Origin: an uncultured Nostocoides sp.
GTDB taxonomy: Bacteria; Actinomycetota; Actinomycetes; Actinomycetales; Dermatophilaceae
Assembly: GCA_936931335.1 (NCBI GenBank)
Contig: CAKZIH010000205.1
Location: 1-9,058 of the forward strand
Reading direction: 5' to 3'
DNA length: 9,058 nucleotides
Under the pieces are notes generated by a model, which saw only the letters and a program-made list of their open reading frames with translations, did no database searches and had not been told where the DNA came from. Of the stretch, positions 1 through 6,589 are shown one piece after another. Position 1 is the first letter of the stretch, and every line of letters starts with the position of its first letter. The translations under genes and the position numbers were made by a program.

Positions 1-201
1 ACCCTGTGGTCCGGCCTCGGCCAGGTCGGGATGGCGGCCCACGCTGTCAGCCAGGCCGGCGACGAGCGCCTGGTCACCGAGGCAGCCGTGGTCCTCGAGC
101 GCACCAAGAAGGAGCTCTACCGGCTGCTCGCCGACGGTCCGGCCGCCGGCCAGTCCGACCAGGCGGGTCCGCAGGACGCTCCCTCCGACGCGCAGGACTG
201 A
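1..201 (+). CDS. C-terminal end of an unrecognised protein (5' truncated by the window)
   Basis: An open frame runs in from the window edge and ends at TGA 199-201, giving 66 residues. I do not recognise the family. The first ~45 residues look like a compact helical domain end: a WSGLGQVGMAAHAV segment, then a charged helix around ERTKKELYRLL. The last ~20 residues are low-complexity and rich in Q, D, P, A and S (ending SDAQD), typical of a disordered tail. Third codon positions are strongly G or C, which supports real coding. It converges on the minus-strand genes to its right, and a large hairpin begins 19 bases after its stop. No function is proposed; the 5' part is needed to classify it. 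Confidence 0.75.
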   Translation, partial: TLWSGLGQVGMAAHAVSQAGDERLVTEAAVVLERTKKELYRLLADGPAAGQSDQAGPQDAPSDAQD

Positions 202-220
202 GCCTGCGCGGGTGGCAACT

Positions 221-278
221 CGCCATACCGTGGTACTTCGGTGTTCCCCTGGGCACACCGAATTGCCACGGTATGGCG
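221..278. terminator. Long near-perfect hairpin, likely bidirectional terminator
   Basis: Bases 221-233 pair perfectly with 266-278 (13 bp). After a short interruption (one G-U, one A-T, one mismatch), 237-244 pair perfectly with 255-262 (8 bp), closing on a 10-base loop at 245-254. The structure lies between the stop of the + gene (201) and the stop of the minus gene (289-291), where a bidirectional terminator would be expected. There is no long T tract on either side, only a TTT just after it on the + strand; this is common for GC-rich actinomycete terminators. A repeat element or a protein-binding site is an alternative. Confidence 0.7.
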
Positions 279-288
279 TTTGCTCGCC

Positions 289-510
289 TCAGCGCCTTCG
301 GTTGCGCGGGTGCGCCCGCGCCTGGCGCTCATTGCCGCGGCGGTAGTTGCCGGTCAGCCGCGCCATCAACTCCTGGGCATCGCCGGTCTCTACCTGGGCC
401 AAGAATTCCGCCGCCCGCTGACCGCGCAGGGTGGTAGCCACCTTGCCGTGGTGGCTGATCACGATGTCCTCGCCCCGCTGGGCGTAGCTGAATCCGGTGG
501 GCGCGGGCAT
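289..510 (-). CDS. Small unrecognised protein, 73 aa
   Basis: ATG at 508-510, stop at 289-291. The protein has an N-terminal half that looks like beta strands (FSYAQRGEDIVISHHGKVATTL) followed by a helix (RGQRAAEFLAQVETGD) and a second helical stretch ending in GNYRRGNER, then a basic tail of Arg, His and Asn. The pattern resembles small single-domain proteins seen in actinomycetes, but I cannot name a family. The strand-then-helix layout loosely recalls small antitoxin-like proteins, with no toxin partner visible. It lies 40 bases downstream of the SDR gene on the same strand and probably shares its transcript, which would end at the 221-278 hairpin. The Shine-Dalgarno is weak (a GAG about ten bases upstream). 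Coding is supported by codon bias and by its fit between stop, hairpin and SDR. Confidence 0.75.
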   Translation of the reverse strand: MPAPTGFSYAQRGEDIVISHHGKVATTLRGQRAAEFLAQVETGDAQELMARLTGNYRRGNERQARAHPRNRRR

Positions 511-550
511 ACCGGAACGATCTCAGCGCCCGGAGGCCCCCGTCCAGCGA

Positions 551-1591
551 TTACTGCCGGTCGCGACCCGGCGCGGAGTTCTGGGCCGAGTCCGTGGCGG
601 GGCCTTTGGTGAGGTCCTGCGCCCGCTCGTTATTGCGTCGAGCCGCGCGGGTGCCGAGCACGCTGAGCCCGTCCACCACCTTCTTGGCCACCCCGCTCAG
701 GCGCTGCGCGGCCTGCCGGCCGGGAATCGTCGGCGCGTCGCCCTCGGGGGCATCGGGCAGGGCCCGATTCGCCAGACCCAGGACTCGCGTCGTCAGCCCC
801 GGGGCCAGGCCACGGGCGCGAATGCCGATCCACGCCAACGGAGTCGAGGTCACCATCGGCCGGCCGTCCAGGACGGCGTCGACGAATCGGGCGGCGGCGC
901 GGTCGGCGTCGATGCTCACCAGGGGCAGCGAGCCGCCGGGGGCGAACCAGGCATACTCCTGCTCCGGCTTGCCGGTGAAGAGCGCGTGCTCATGGCCCCC
1001 GGTGCGCATCAATCCGGGCGCGATGGTGGTCGCGGTGACGCCGGTGCCCGCCAACTCCGCAGCCAGCCCGTCGGAGAAACCCACCGCCCCGAATTTTGCC
1101 GTGCTGTAGGGCAGCAGATGCGGCGCGGCGACCATCCCACCGAGCGAGGCGACCGTGCCGATGTGGCCGGCGCGCCGGGCTCGCATACCGGGCAGGACGG
1201 CCATGGCGACGTGGATCGGTCCCCAGGTCATCGTGTCGATCGCGTCCTCGAAGTGCGAATACTGCATGGACTCCGCCGGTCCCGCCTGGATGATCCCGGC
1301 GACGGTGATCGCCGTCTCGATCGGGCCCAGGTCGCGCTCGATCTTTTCGACCATGGCATGCACCGCCGCCCGGTCGCGCACATCGCATACCCGGGTCTGG
1401 ACGTCCGTGTCGTCCCGCGCGGCGGAATCCCCCGGGCGCCCAGCCCGCAACAGTTCCGCGGCCTGCGCCAGTTCGTCCGCATCGCGTGCGGCGATAATCA
1501 CCCGCCGGTCTCGATCCAGCAAGGCCCGGGCCATCAGCAGTCCGAGTCCGCGGGAAGCCCCGACGACGAGGGCGATTGGGGAAGTGCTCAT
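551..1591 (-). CDS. Short-chain dehydrogenase/reductase (SDR), classical type, with C-terminal extension
   Basis: A 346-residue cytosolic NAD(P)-dependent oxidoreductase. The N-terminal Rossmann motif is G11-ASR-G15-L-G17. The second strand ends in AAR (Arg35), a position that usually favours NADP(H). CDV at 68-70 fits the adenine-binding Asp. The catalytic Ser148, Tyr161 and Lys165 are present (VAS, then YSTAK). The usual NAG motif after strand 4 reads V96-A97-G98, so the structural Asn is replaced. Classical SDRs are about 250 residues; this one has about 80 more, with a hydrophobic and basic stretch (around LAWIGIRARGLAPGL) and a polar tail, perhaps for membrane or partner contact. The substrate cannot be told. 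The ATG lies six bases after a TANNNT box, suggesting leaderless translation. It diverges from the zinc dehydrogenase and probably heads a two-gene transcript with the 73-residue gene. Confidence 0.93.
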   Translation of the reverse strand: MSTSPIALVVGASRGLGLLMARALLDRDRRVIIAARDADELAQAAELLRAGRPGDSAARDDTDVQTRVCDVRDRAAVHAMVEKIERDLGPIETAITVAGIIQAGPAESMQYSHFEDAIDTMTWGPIHVAMAVLPGMRARRAGHIGTVASLGGMVAAPHLLPYSTAKFGAVGFSDGLAAELAGTGVTATTIAPGLMRTGGHEHALFTGKPEQEYAWFAPGGSLPLVSIDADRAAARFVDAVLDGRPMVTSTPLAWIGIRARGLAPGLTTRVLGLANRALPDAPEGDAPTIPGRQAAQRLSGVAKKVVDGLSVLGTRAARRNNERAQDLTKGPATDSAQNSAPGRDRQ

Positions 1592-1597
1592 TTATCC

Positions 1598-1603
1598 AGG
1601 TTA
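1598..1603 (-). promoter_or_regulatory. Candidate -10 box of a leaderless promoter for the SDR gene
   Basis: On the minus strand the bases read TAACCT, then GGATAA, then the ATG. TAACCT matches the actinomycete -10 consensus TANNNT, and six bases of spacing would put the transcription start on or beside the A of ATG. No convincing Shine-Dalgarno precedes this ATG. No clear -35 box is seen at the usual distance. Confidence 0.5.
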
Positions 1604-1661
1604 GGCGCGCTACCAGAACAAATGCCCCGGGCACCCCGCCCAATGCTGGCGGTGAGCGACA

Positions 1662-1667
1662 TACCGT
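1662..1667 (+). promoter_or_regulatory. Candidate -10 box of a leaderless promoter for the zinc dehydrogenase gene
   Basis: TACCGT matches TANNNT and is followed by exactly six bases (1668-1673) before the ATG at 1674, so transcription would start at the initiation codon. There is no Shine-Dalgarno upstream of the ATG. The mirror arrangement on the other strand, at the same spacing, strengthens the case. A -35 element is not evident. Confidence 0.5.
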
Positions 1668-1673
1668 GGACGT

Positions 1674-2858
1674 ATGCGAGCACTCACCTGGCACGGCATC
1701 GAAGACGTCCGCGTCGAGGAGGTCCCCGATCCCACGATCGAGGAGCCGACCGACGCGATCATCCGCGTCACCTCCACCGCCATCTGCGGATCCGACCTGC
1801 ACCTCTACAAAGTCCTGGCCCCCTATCTGACCCCCGGCGACATCCTCGGGCACGAATTCCTCGGCGTCGTCGAGGAGGTCGGCTCCGGCGTTGGCAACCT
1901 CGCCGTCGGCGACCGGGTCGTCGTCCCCTTCGGCATTGCCTGCGGGCACTGCTTCATGTGCGATCGCGGGCTCTTCGCCCAGTGCGAGACCACCCAGAAC
2001 GTCGAGATGGATAAGGGCGCGAGTCTGTTCGGTTACACCAAGATGTATGGCCAGGTCCCCGGCGGTCAGGCGGAGCGAGTCCGCGTCCCGCACGCCGACT
2101 TCGGCCCGGTGAAGCTGCCCGACACCCTGTCCGACGAGCGCTTCCTCTATCTGTCCGACATCCTGCCGACCGCCTGGCAGGGCGTGCAGTGGGCGAATGT
2201 GCCGGAGGGCGGGTCGCTCGCCGTCTTGGGCCTCGGCCCGGTGGGCCAGCTTGCCGTCCGCTCCGCCAAGCACCTGGGTATCGAGCGAGTCTTTGCCGTT
2301 GATCTGGTCCCGGAGCGCTTGGCGCTGGCGCAGCAGTGGGGCGCGGAGGTCATCGACACCTCCGCGGTCAAGAACGCCGCCGCCACCCTCAAGGAGATGA
2401 CCGACGGACGCGGCCCGGACTCCGTCCTCGACGCGGTCGGTATGGAAGCGCACGGCAACCCGGTCTCCGAGCAGGTCATCGGCCTCGCCTCGCGCCTGCC
2501 CAAGCCCGTGGCCAAAGCCGCCATCGAACGGGTCGGCATCGACCGGCTGTCGGCCCTGCATACGGCCATCGAGGCGGTCCGCCGGGGCGGCACGGTGTCG
2601 ATCAGCGGGGTTTATGGCGGCAGCGCCGATCCGATGCCGATGATGACCATGTTTGACAAGGGCCTGACGGTGCGGATGGGCCAGTGTCATGTGCGGCAGT
2701 GGACCGATGAGCTGTTCGAGCTGCTCAACCAGGCCGACGATGTGCTCGGGCTGGAAAACCTGGCCACCCACCGCGTGCCCCTGGAGCAGGCCCCCGAGAT
2801 GTATCGAATCTTCCAGGAGAAGCAGGACGGCTGCCTCAAAGTCGTCCTGACGCCCTGA
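1674..2858 (+). CDS. Zinc-dependent alcohol dehydrogenase, formaldehyde dehydrogenase-like
   Basis: A 394-residue medium-chain dehydrogenase, close to the usual length of the FDH-like branch (about 380-400). Catalytic zinc ligands are Cys38 (ICGSD), His60 with Glu61 (GHEF), and probably Asp162 in SDILPTAWQ, the Asp used by glutathione-independent formaldehyde dehydrogenases. All four structural zinc cysteines are present: Cys90, Cys93, Cys96 and Cys104, spaced C-x2-C-x2-C-x7-C. The NAD-binding Rossmann motif is G186-LGPV-G191, and the following strand ends in VD, which fits NAD. It should oxidise an alcohol or hydrated aldehyde in the cytosol; the substrate is not fixed by sequence, so formaldehyde is only one possibility. 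It heads a + strand run with catalase and SelO, and probably has a leaderless start at 1674. Confidence 0.92.
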   Translation: MRALTWHGIEDVRVEEVPDPTIEEPTDAIIRVTSTAICGSDLHLYKVLAPYLTPGDILGHEFLGVVEEVGSGVGNLAVGDRVVVPFGIACGHCFMCDRGLFAQCETTQNVEMDKGASLFGYTKMYGQVPGGQAERVRVPHADFGPVKLPDTLSDERFLYLSDILPTAWQGVQWANVPEGGSLAVLGLGPVGQLAVRSAKHLGIERVFAVDLVPERLALAQQWGAEVIDTSAVKNAAATLKEMTDGRGPDSVLDAVGMEAHGNPVSEQVIGLASRLPKPVAKAAIERVGIDRLSALHTAIEAVRRGGTVSISGVYGGSADPMPMMTMFDKGLTVRMGQCHVRQWTDELFELLNQADDVLGLENLATHRVPLEQAPEMYRIFQEKQDGCLKVVLTP

Positions 2859-2899
2859 TCGCACCAACTCCCAGCGACGGGGCCGTCGGTCCTTGCCGA

Positions 2900-2905
2900 T
2901 ACCGT
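2900..2905 (+). promoter_or_regulatory. Possible -10 box upstream of the catalase gene
   Basis: TACCGT, the same hexamer proposed at the zinc dehydrogenase start, occurs in the 103-base gap before katE. It would give a leader of about 50 bases that includes the Shine-Dalgarno. No matching -35 is visible at 17 bases upstream, so read-through from the dehydrogenase gene remains equally possible. Confidence 0.25.
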
Positions 2906-2961
2906 CGTTTACCTCCCACGTCCGGTCTCTTGGCCGGCGCCCGCCAAAGGATGGTTCCGGT

Positions 2962-5043
2962 ATGTCAGAGAATCAGTCGCCCACAACCGACTCGCAGCAC
3001 CGCACCGGCGGCGGGGGTGAATACCACCAACTCCCGCAGGACGGGCAGGTCATGACGACCGCCCAGGGCATCCCGATGTCCGACGACCAGAACAGCCTGC
3101 GCGTCGGCCCGCGCGGCGCCGCGCTGATGGAGGACTTTGCCTTCCGCGAGAAGCTCTTCCACTTCGACCACGAGCGCATCCCGGAGCGCGTGGTTCATGC
3201 GCGCGGCGTCGGCGCCAAGGGCTACCTGGAGTGCCTAGAGGCGATCCCGGAGCTGACCATGGCCGCGCCCTTCCAGGAGAAGGGCGCCAAGACCGAGGCC
3301 TTCGTCCGGTTCTCCACCGTCGCCGGCAACCTGGGCTCGGCTGACCTGGCCCGCGATGTGCGGGGCTTCGCCGTCAAGATGTATACGCCGCAGGGGAATT
3401 GGGACCTAGTCGGCAACAACATTCCGGTCTTCTTCATCCAGGACCCGATCAAGTTCCCCGACCTCGTGCACTCGGTCAAGGAGGAGCAGGACCGCGGCTG
3501 GCCGCAGGCAGCGTCCGCGCACGACACCTTCTGGGACTTCATCTCGCTGATGCCCGAGGCCACCCACATGGTCATGTGGACCATGTCGGACCGCGCCATC
3601 CCGCGCTCGCTGCGGATGATGGAGGGCTTCGGTGTGCACACCTATCGCTTCGTCAACGCCGAAGGCAAGGTCAGCTTCGTCAAGTTCCACTGGAAGCCCG
3701 CGCAGGGTATACAGTCCGTCGAGTGGCCGGAGGCCGTCGCCATCAATGGCGCCGACCCGGATTTCCACCGCCGCGACCTGTGGACCGCGATCAACTCCGG
3801 TGACTACCCGCAGTGGGATCTGGGCGTGCAGGTCTTCGACGAGGACTTCGCCGACTCCTTCGACTTCGACATCTTGGACTCGACCAAGATCATCCCCGAA
3901 GAGGTCCTGCCGGTGCGGGTCATCGCCCGCCTCACCCTGGATCAGAACGTCGACAATGTCTTCGCCGAGACCGAGCAGGTCGCCTTCTGCACCCAGAACA
4001 TCATCCCGGGCATCGACTTCAGCGATGACCCGCTGCTGCAGGGTCGTAATTTCTCCTACCTGGACACCCAGCTCAAGCGCCTCGGCGGGCCGAACTTCAC
4101 CCAAATCCCGGTGAACGCGCCCCGCTGCCCGGTGCTGAACTTCCAGCGCGATGGGCACATGCAGATGTCTCGTCAGCCCGGCCGCGCGAACTACGAGCCC
4201 AACTCCTTCGCCGGTGCCGACCGGGGGCCCCGGGCCGACCAGGACGGCGGTTTCCAGAGCGTCCCGCGCCCGCTCGCCGGCGAAGCGCGGCGGTTACGGG
4301 CGGAGTCCTTCGCCGACCACTACAGCCAGGCGAACCAGTTCTGGCGCAGCCAGACCCCAGTGGAGCAGGAGCACATCGTCGGCGGTTTCGCCTTCGAGCT
4401 CGGCAAGTGTGAGATCCCGCAGATCCGTACCCGGATGCTCGCCAACCTGGCCAATGTCGACACGGACTTGGTGACCCGGGTCGCCGACAAGCTCGGTATG
4501 GAGGTGCCGGAGGCCTCGCCGTCCGCGGTCAGCCCCCGCCACGACCTGCCCGAGTCGCCGGCGCTGTCCATCCTCGCCAACCAGCTCACGACCTTCAAGG
4601 GCCGCAAGCTGGGGATCCTGGTCACTGATGGCACCGACGGCGCCCTGGTCGACGCGCTGGAAAAGGCCGCGAGGCAGGCCGGCGCGATGGTCGAGCTGAT
4701 CGGTCCCAAGGTCGGCGGGGTGACCATCGACGGCAGCAAGCGTGAGCTGCAGCATGCGCTCGCGGGCGCCCCCTCGGTGCTCTTCGACGCGGTCGCGGTC
4801 GTCCCCGGCAGGGAGGGGGCGTCCGAGCTCGCCGGCAGCGCGGCAGCCCGGGATTTCGTCGCCGACGCCTTCGCCCATCACAAGTTCATTGGTCACACCG
4901 AGGACGCGGCGGCCCTGTTCACGGCGGCCGGTGTCGAGCCGGCAGCCGACGAAGCGGTGGTCGCCCTGACCGCAGACAAGGCGGCGGCCTTCCTGGAGTC
5001 CTGCGCGAAGCTGCGCTACTGGGAGCGTGACGTCCGTCCCTGA
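2962..5043 (+). CDS. katE: Large-subunit (clade 2, HPII-type) heme catalase
   Basis: A 693-residue catalase that turns hydrogen peroxide into water and oxygen. Distal-pocket His79 (in RVVHARG) and Asn152 (in GNNIP) are present, and Tyr366 (in NFSYLDT) is the proximal heme ligand; their spacing matches human His75 and Asn148. The core runs to about residue 500 and includes the clade 2 segments LLQGRNFSY and NYEPNSF. From about residue 545 (GRKLGILVTDG) there is the C-terminal flavodoxin/DJ-1-like domain found only in large-subunit catalases. I chose ATG 2962 because AAAGGA lies ten bases before it; an in-frame TTG at 2893 would add 23 residues without a ribosome site. selO follows 55 bases downstream, so the two are probably co-transcribed. 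No lost catalytic residue is seen. Confidence 0.97.
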   Translation: MSENQSPTTDSQHRTGGGGEYHQLPQDGQVMTTAQGIPMSDDQNSLRVGPRGAALMEDFAFREKLFHFDHERIPERVVHARGVGAKGYLECLEAIPELTMAAPFQEKGAKTEAFVRFSTVAGNLGSADLARDVRGFAVKMYTPQGNWDLVGNNIPVFFIQDPIKFPDLVHSVKEEQDRGWPQAASAHDTFWDFISLMPEATHMVMWTMSDRAIPRSLRMMEGFGVHTYRFVNAEGKVSFVKFHWKPAQGIQSVEWPEAVAINGADPDFHRRDLWTAINSGDYPQWDLGVQVFDEDFADSFDFDILDSTKIIPEEVLPVRVIARLTLDQNVDNVFAETEQVAFCTQNIIPGIDFSDDPLLQGRNFSYLDTQLKRLGGPNFTQIPVNAPRCPVLNFQRDGHMQMSRQPGRANYEPNSFAGADRGPRADQDGGFQSVPRPLAGEARRLRAESFADHYSQANQFWRSQTPVEQEHIVGGFAFELGKCEIPQIRTRMLANLANVDTDLVTRVADKLGMEVPEASPSAVSPRHDLPESPALSILANQLTTFKGRKLGILVTDGTDGALVDALEKAARQAGAMVELIGPKVGGVTIDGSKRELQHALAGAPSVLFDAVAVVPGREGASELAGSAAARDFVADAFAHHKFIGHTEDAAALFTAAGVEPAADEAVVALTADKAAAFLESCAKLRYWERDVRP

Positions 5044-5083
5044 GCGGGACCCGACATACGGGCGCTAATGGGCTGACCACGGG

Positions 5084-5093
5084 CGGGAGAGAA
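5084..5093 (+). promoter_or_regulatory. Strong Shine-Dalgarno of selO
   Basis: A purine run, GGGAGAGAAG, ends five bases before the ATG at 5099. It fixes the start of selO. No convincing promoter lies in the 55 bases after katE, which fits translation of selO from a katE transcript. Confidence 0.6.
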
Positions 5094-5098
5094 GACGG

Positions 5099-6589
5099 AT
5101 GACTGAGGTGCACCTGCGCGGCGAGTTCGCGAGCCTCTTCCCGGAACTCTCCCGCCCGTGGACCCCGACCCTGCCGCCGGCGGCGCAGGAGCCCGCATAC
5201 GTTGCGGTTAACCACGACCTGGGTGCCGAACTCGGGCTCGATGCGGACTGGCTCACCGGGTCGGAGGGGCTCTCCGTGCTCGGCGCGCGGTGGGTGCTGC
5301 CCGGCAGCACCCCGGTGGCGCAGGCGTATGCCGGGCACCAGTTCGGCGGCTACTCACCTGTGCTCGGGGACGGTCGAGCCGTGCTGCTGGGCGAACTGAC
5401 GGACCACGCCGGGCGGACGGTCGACCTGGGGCTCAAGGGCTCCGGGCCGACGCCCTTCGCTCGGCGCGGGGACGGCCGCGCGGTGATCGGGCCGGTGTTG
5501 CGCGAATACCTTTTCGGCGAATCCATGCACGCCCTCGGTGTGCCCACCACCCGGGTGCTCGCCGCGGTGACCACCGGGGACCGGGTATGGCGTGACGGCC
5601 GGATGCCGCCGGGTGCAGTGCTGGCCCGGGTCGCCGCCTCGCATTTGCGGGTGGGGACCTTCGAGTTGGCTCGCCAGGGCGCACCCGAGGACCGTGCCAG
5701 TGAACTCGTGCCCCGGCTGGTCGAGCACGCCCTGGCCCGGCACTATCCGCAGCACCGCGACGCGGATAACCCGGCGCTTGCGCTCCTGAGCGCGGTGATC
5801 GCCGCGCAGGCCGAGACCATCGCCCGCTGGATGGCCCTCGGCTTCGTGCACGGGGTGATGAATACGGATAATATGGCGCTCTCCGGGCAGACCATCGACT
5901 ACGGCCCGTGCGCTTGGCTCGAGGCGTTCGATCCCGAGGTCGTGTTCAGCTCCATCGACACCGGCGGGCGCTACCGCTTCCGCAACCAGCCGGCCATCGG
6001 GGTCTGGAATTTGAGCCGGTTTGCGGAGACCCTGCTGCCGCAGCTCGATGAGACCCCGGATGTCGCGGTGGGCATCGCCACCTCGGCATTAGAGGCCTAT
6101 GCCCCTGCGCACCAAGACTTTTGGCTGGATCTGATGCGCGCCAAGCTCGGCCTGCCCGGCCCCGCGGAAGCCGATGCCGAACTCATCGGCGAGCTATTGG
6201 ATCTGCTGCGCCACGGGCGGATCGAGTACACCGGATTCTGGCGGGAACTCGCCCGGGAGCTGCGCGCCACGGCGGCGGGTGGCACCCCCGATCCCGAGTC
6301 CTTCGCCGCCCGGCATCCGCAGTGGTGGAAGCGCTGGCTGGGGCGGCTCGGCGGTGGCGACCGCCGGGCGACCGCGGCGGCGATGGATGCGGTGAACCCG
6401 GCATACGTCCCCCGCAACCACCTGGTCGAGGAGGCGGTCACCGCCGGTGAACAGGGCGACTTCACCCCATTCACCGACCTGCTCGCCGCGCTCACCGACC
6501 CCTTCGTCGAGCGTCCGGAGCATGCCCGGTATGCCGCCCCCGCCCCCGAAGGCTTCACCGCCGGACACGTCACCTACTGCGGCACCTAG
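5099..6589 (+). CDS. selO: Protein adenylyltransferase SelO (YdiU family pseudokinase)
   Basis: A 496-residue SelO, near the ~480 of E. coli YdiU. The family has a kinase fold with ATP turned around and transfers AMP to Ser, Thr or Tyr of target proteins, with a role in redox stress. Motifs seen: LKGSGPTPFARRGDGRA with Lys113; Arg177 and Arg184 in the RVAASHLRVGTFE block; HGVMNTDN with Asp257 and Asn258 (metal and catalytic); and Asp267 in the DYG motif. The chain ends YCGT, so a Cys stands third from the end, where animal SelO has selenocysteine. Start ATG 5099 has a strong purine-rich ribosome site. It follows katE on the same strand, and its stop TAG overlaps the stop of the convergent kinase. 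Targets are unknown. Confidence 0.96.
   Translation: MTEVHLRGEFASLFPELSRPWTPTLPPAAQEPAYVAVNHDLGAELGLDADWLTGSEGLSVLGARWVLPGSTPVAQAYAGHQFGGYSPVLGDGRAVLLGELTDHAGRTVDLGLKGSGPTPFARRGDGRAVIGPVLREYLFGESMHALGVPTTRVLAAVTTGDRVWRDGRMPPGAVLARVAASHLRVGTFELARQGAPEDRASELVPRLVEHALARHYPQHRDADNPALALLSAVIAAQAETIARWMALGFVHGVMNTDNMALSGQTIDYGPCAWLEAFDPEVVFSSIDTGGRYRFRNQPAIGVWNLSRFAETLLPQLDETPDVAVGIATSALEAYAPAHQDFWLDLMRAKLGLPGPAEADAELIGELLDLLRHGRIEYTGFWRELARELRATAAGGTPDPESFAARHPQWWKRWLGRLGGGDRRATAAAMDAVNPAYVPRNHLVEEAVTAGEQGDFTPFTDLLAALTDPFVERPEHARYAAPAPEGFTAGHVTYCGT

Noticed and set aside
1660..1669. The ten-base word CATACCGTGG at the zinc dehydrogenase start also occurs at 224-233 and inverted at 266-275, in the large hairpin.
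   Set aside because: Tempting as a shared operator, but ten-base matches are expected by chance in 9 kb over both strands, and the word contains CATAC, which is frequent throughout the window.
497..2014. A 505-codon plus-strand open frame through the SDR gene and into the zinc dehydrogenase.
   Set aside because: It is antisense to a clear SDR and out of frame with the dehydrogenase. Its composition (Arg, Gly, Pro, His) is that of a shadow frame in GC-rich DNA.
990..2867. A 625-codon minus-strand open frame across the zinc dehydrogenase and the SDR region.
   Set aside because: It is antisense to the dehydrogenase with all its zinc motifs, and out of frame with the SDR. It shows no domain of its own.
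2893..2961. A 23-residue N-terminal extension of the catalase from TTG 2893.
   Set aside because: There is no ribosome site before the TTG, whereas AAAGGA precedes ATG 2962 at a workable distance, and the extension is unlike catalase N-termini.
3406..4158. A 250-codon minus-strand open frame inside the catalase gene.
   Set aside because: The catalase reading on the plus strand has all active-site residues. The antisense frame follows from GC-rich third positions.
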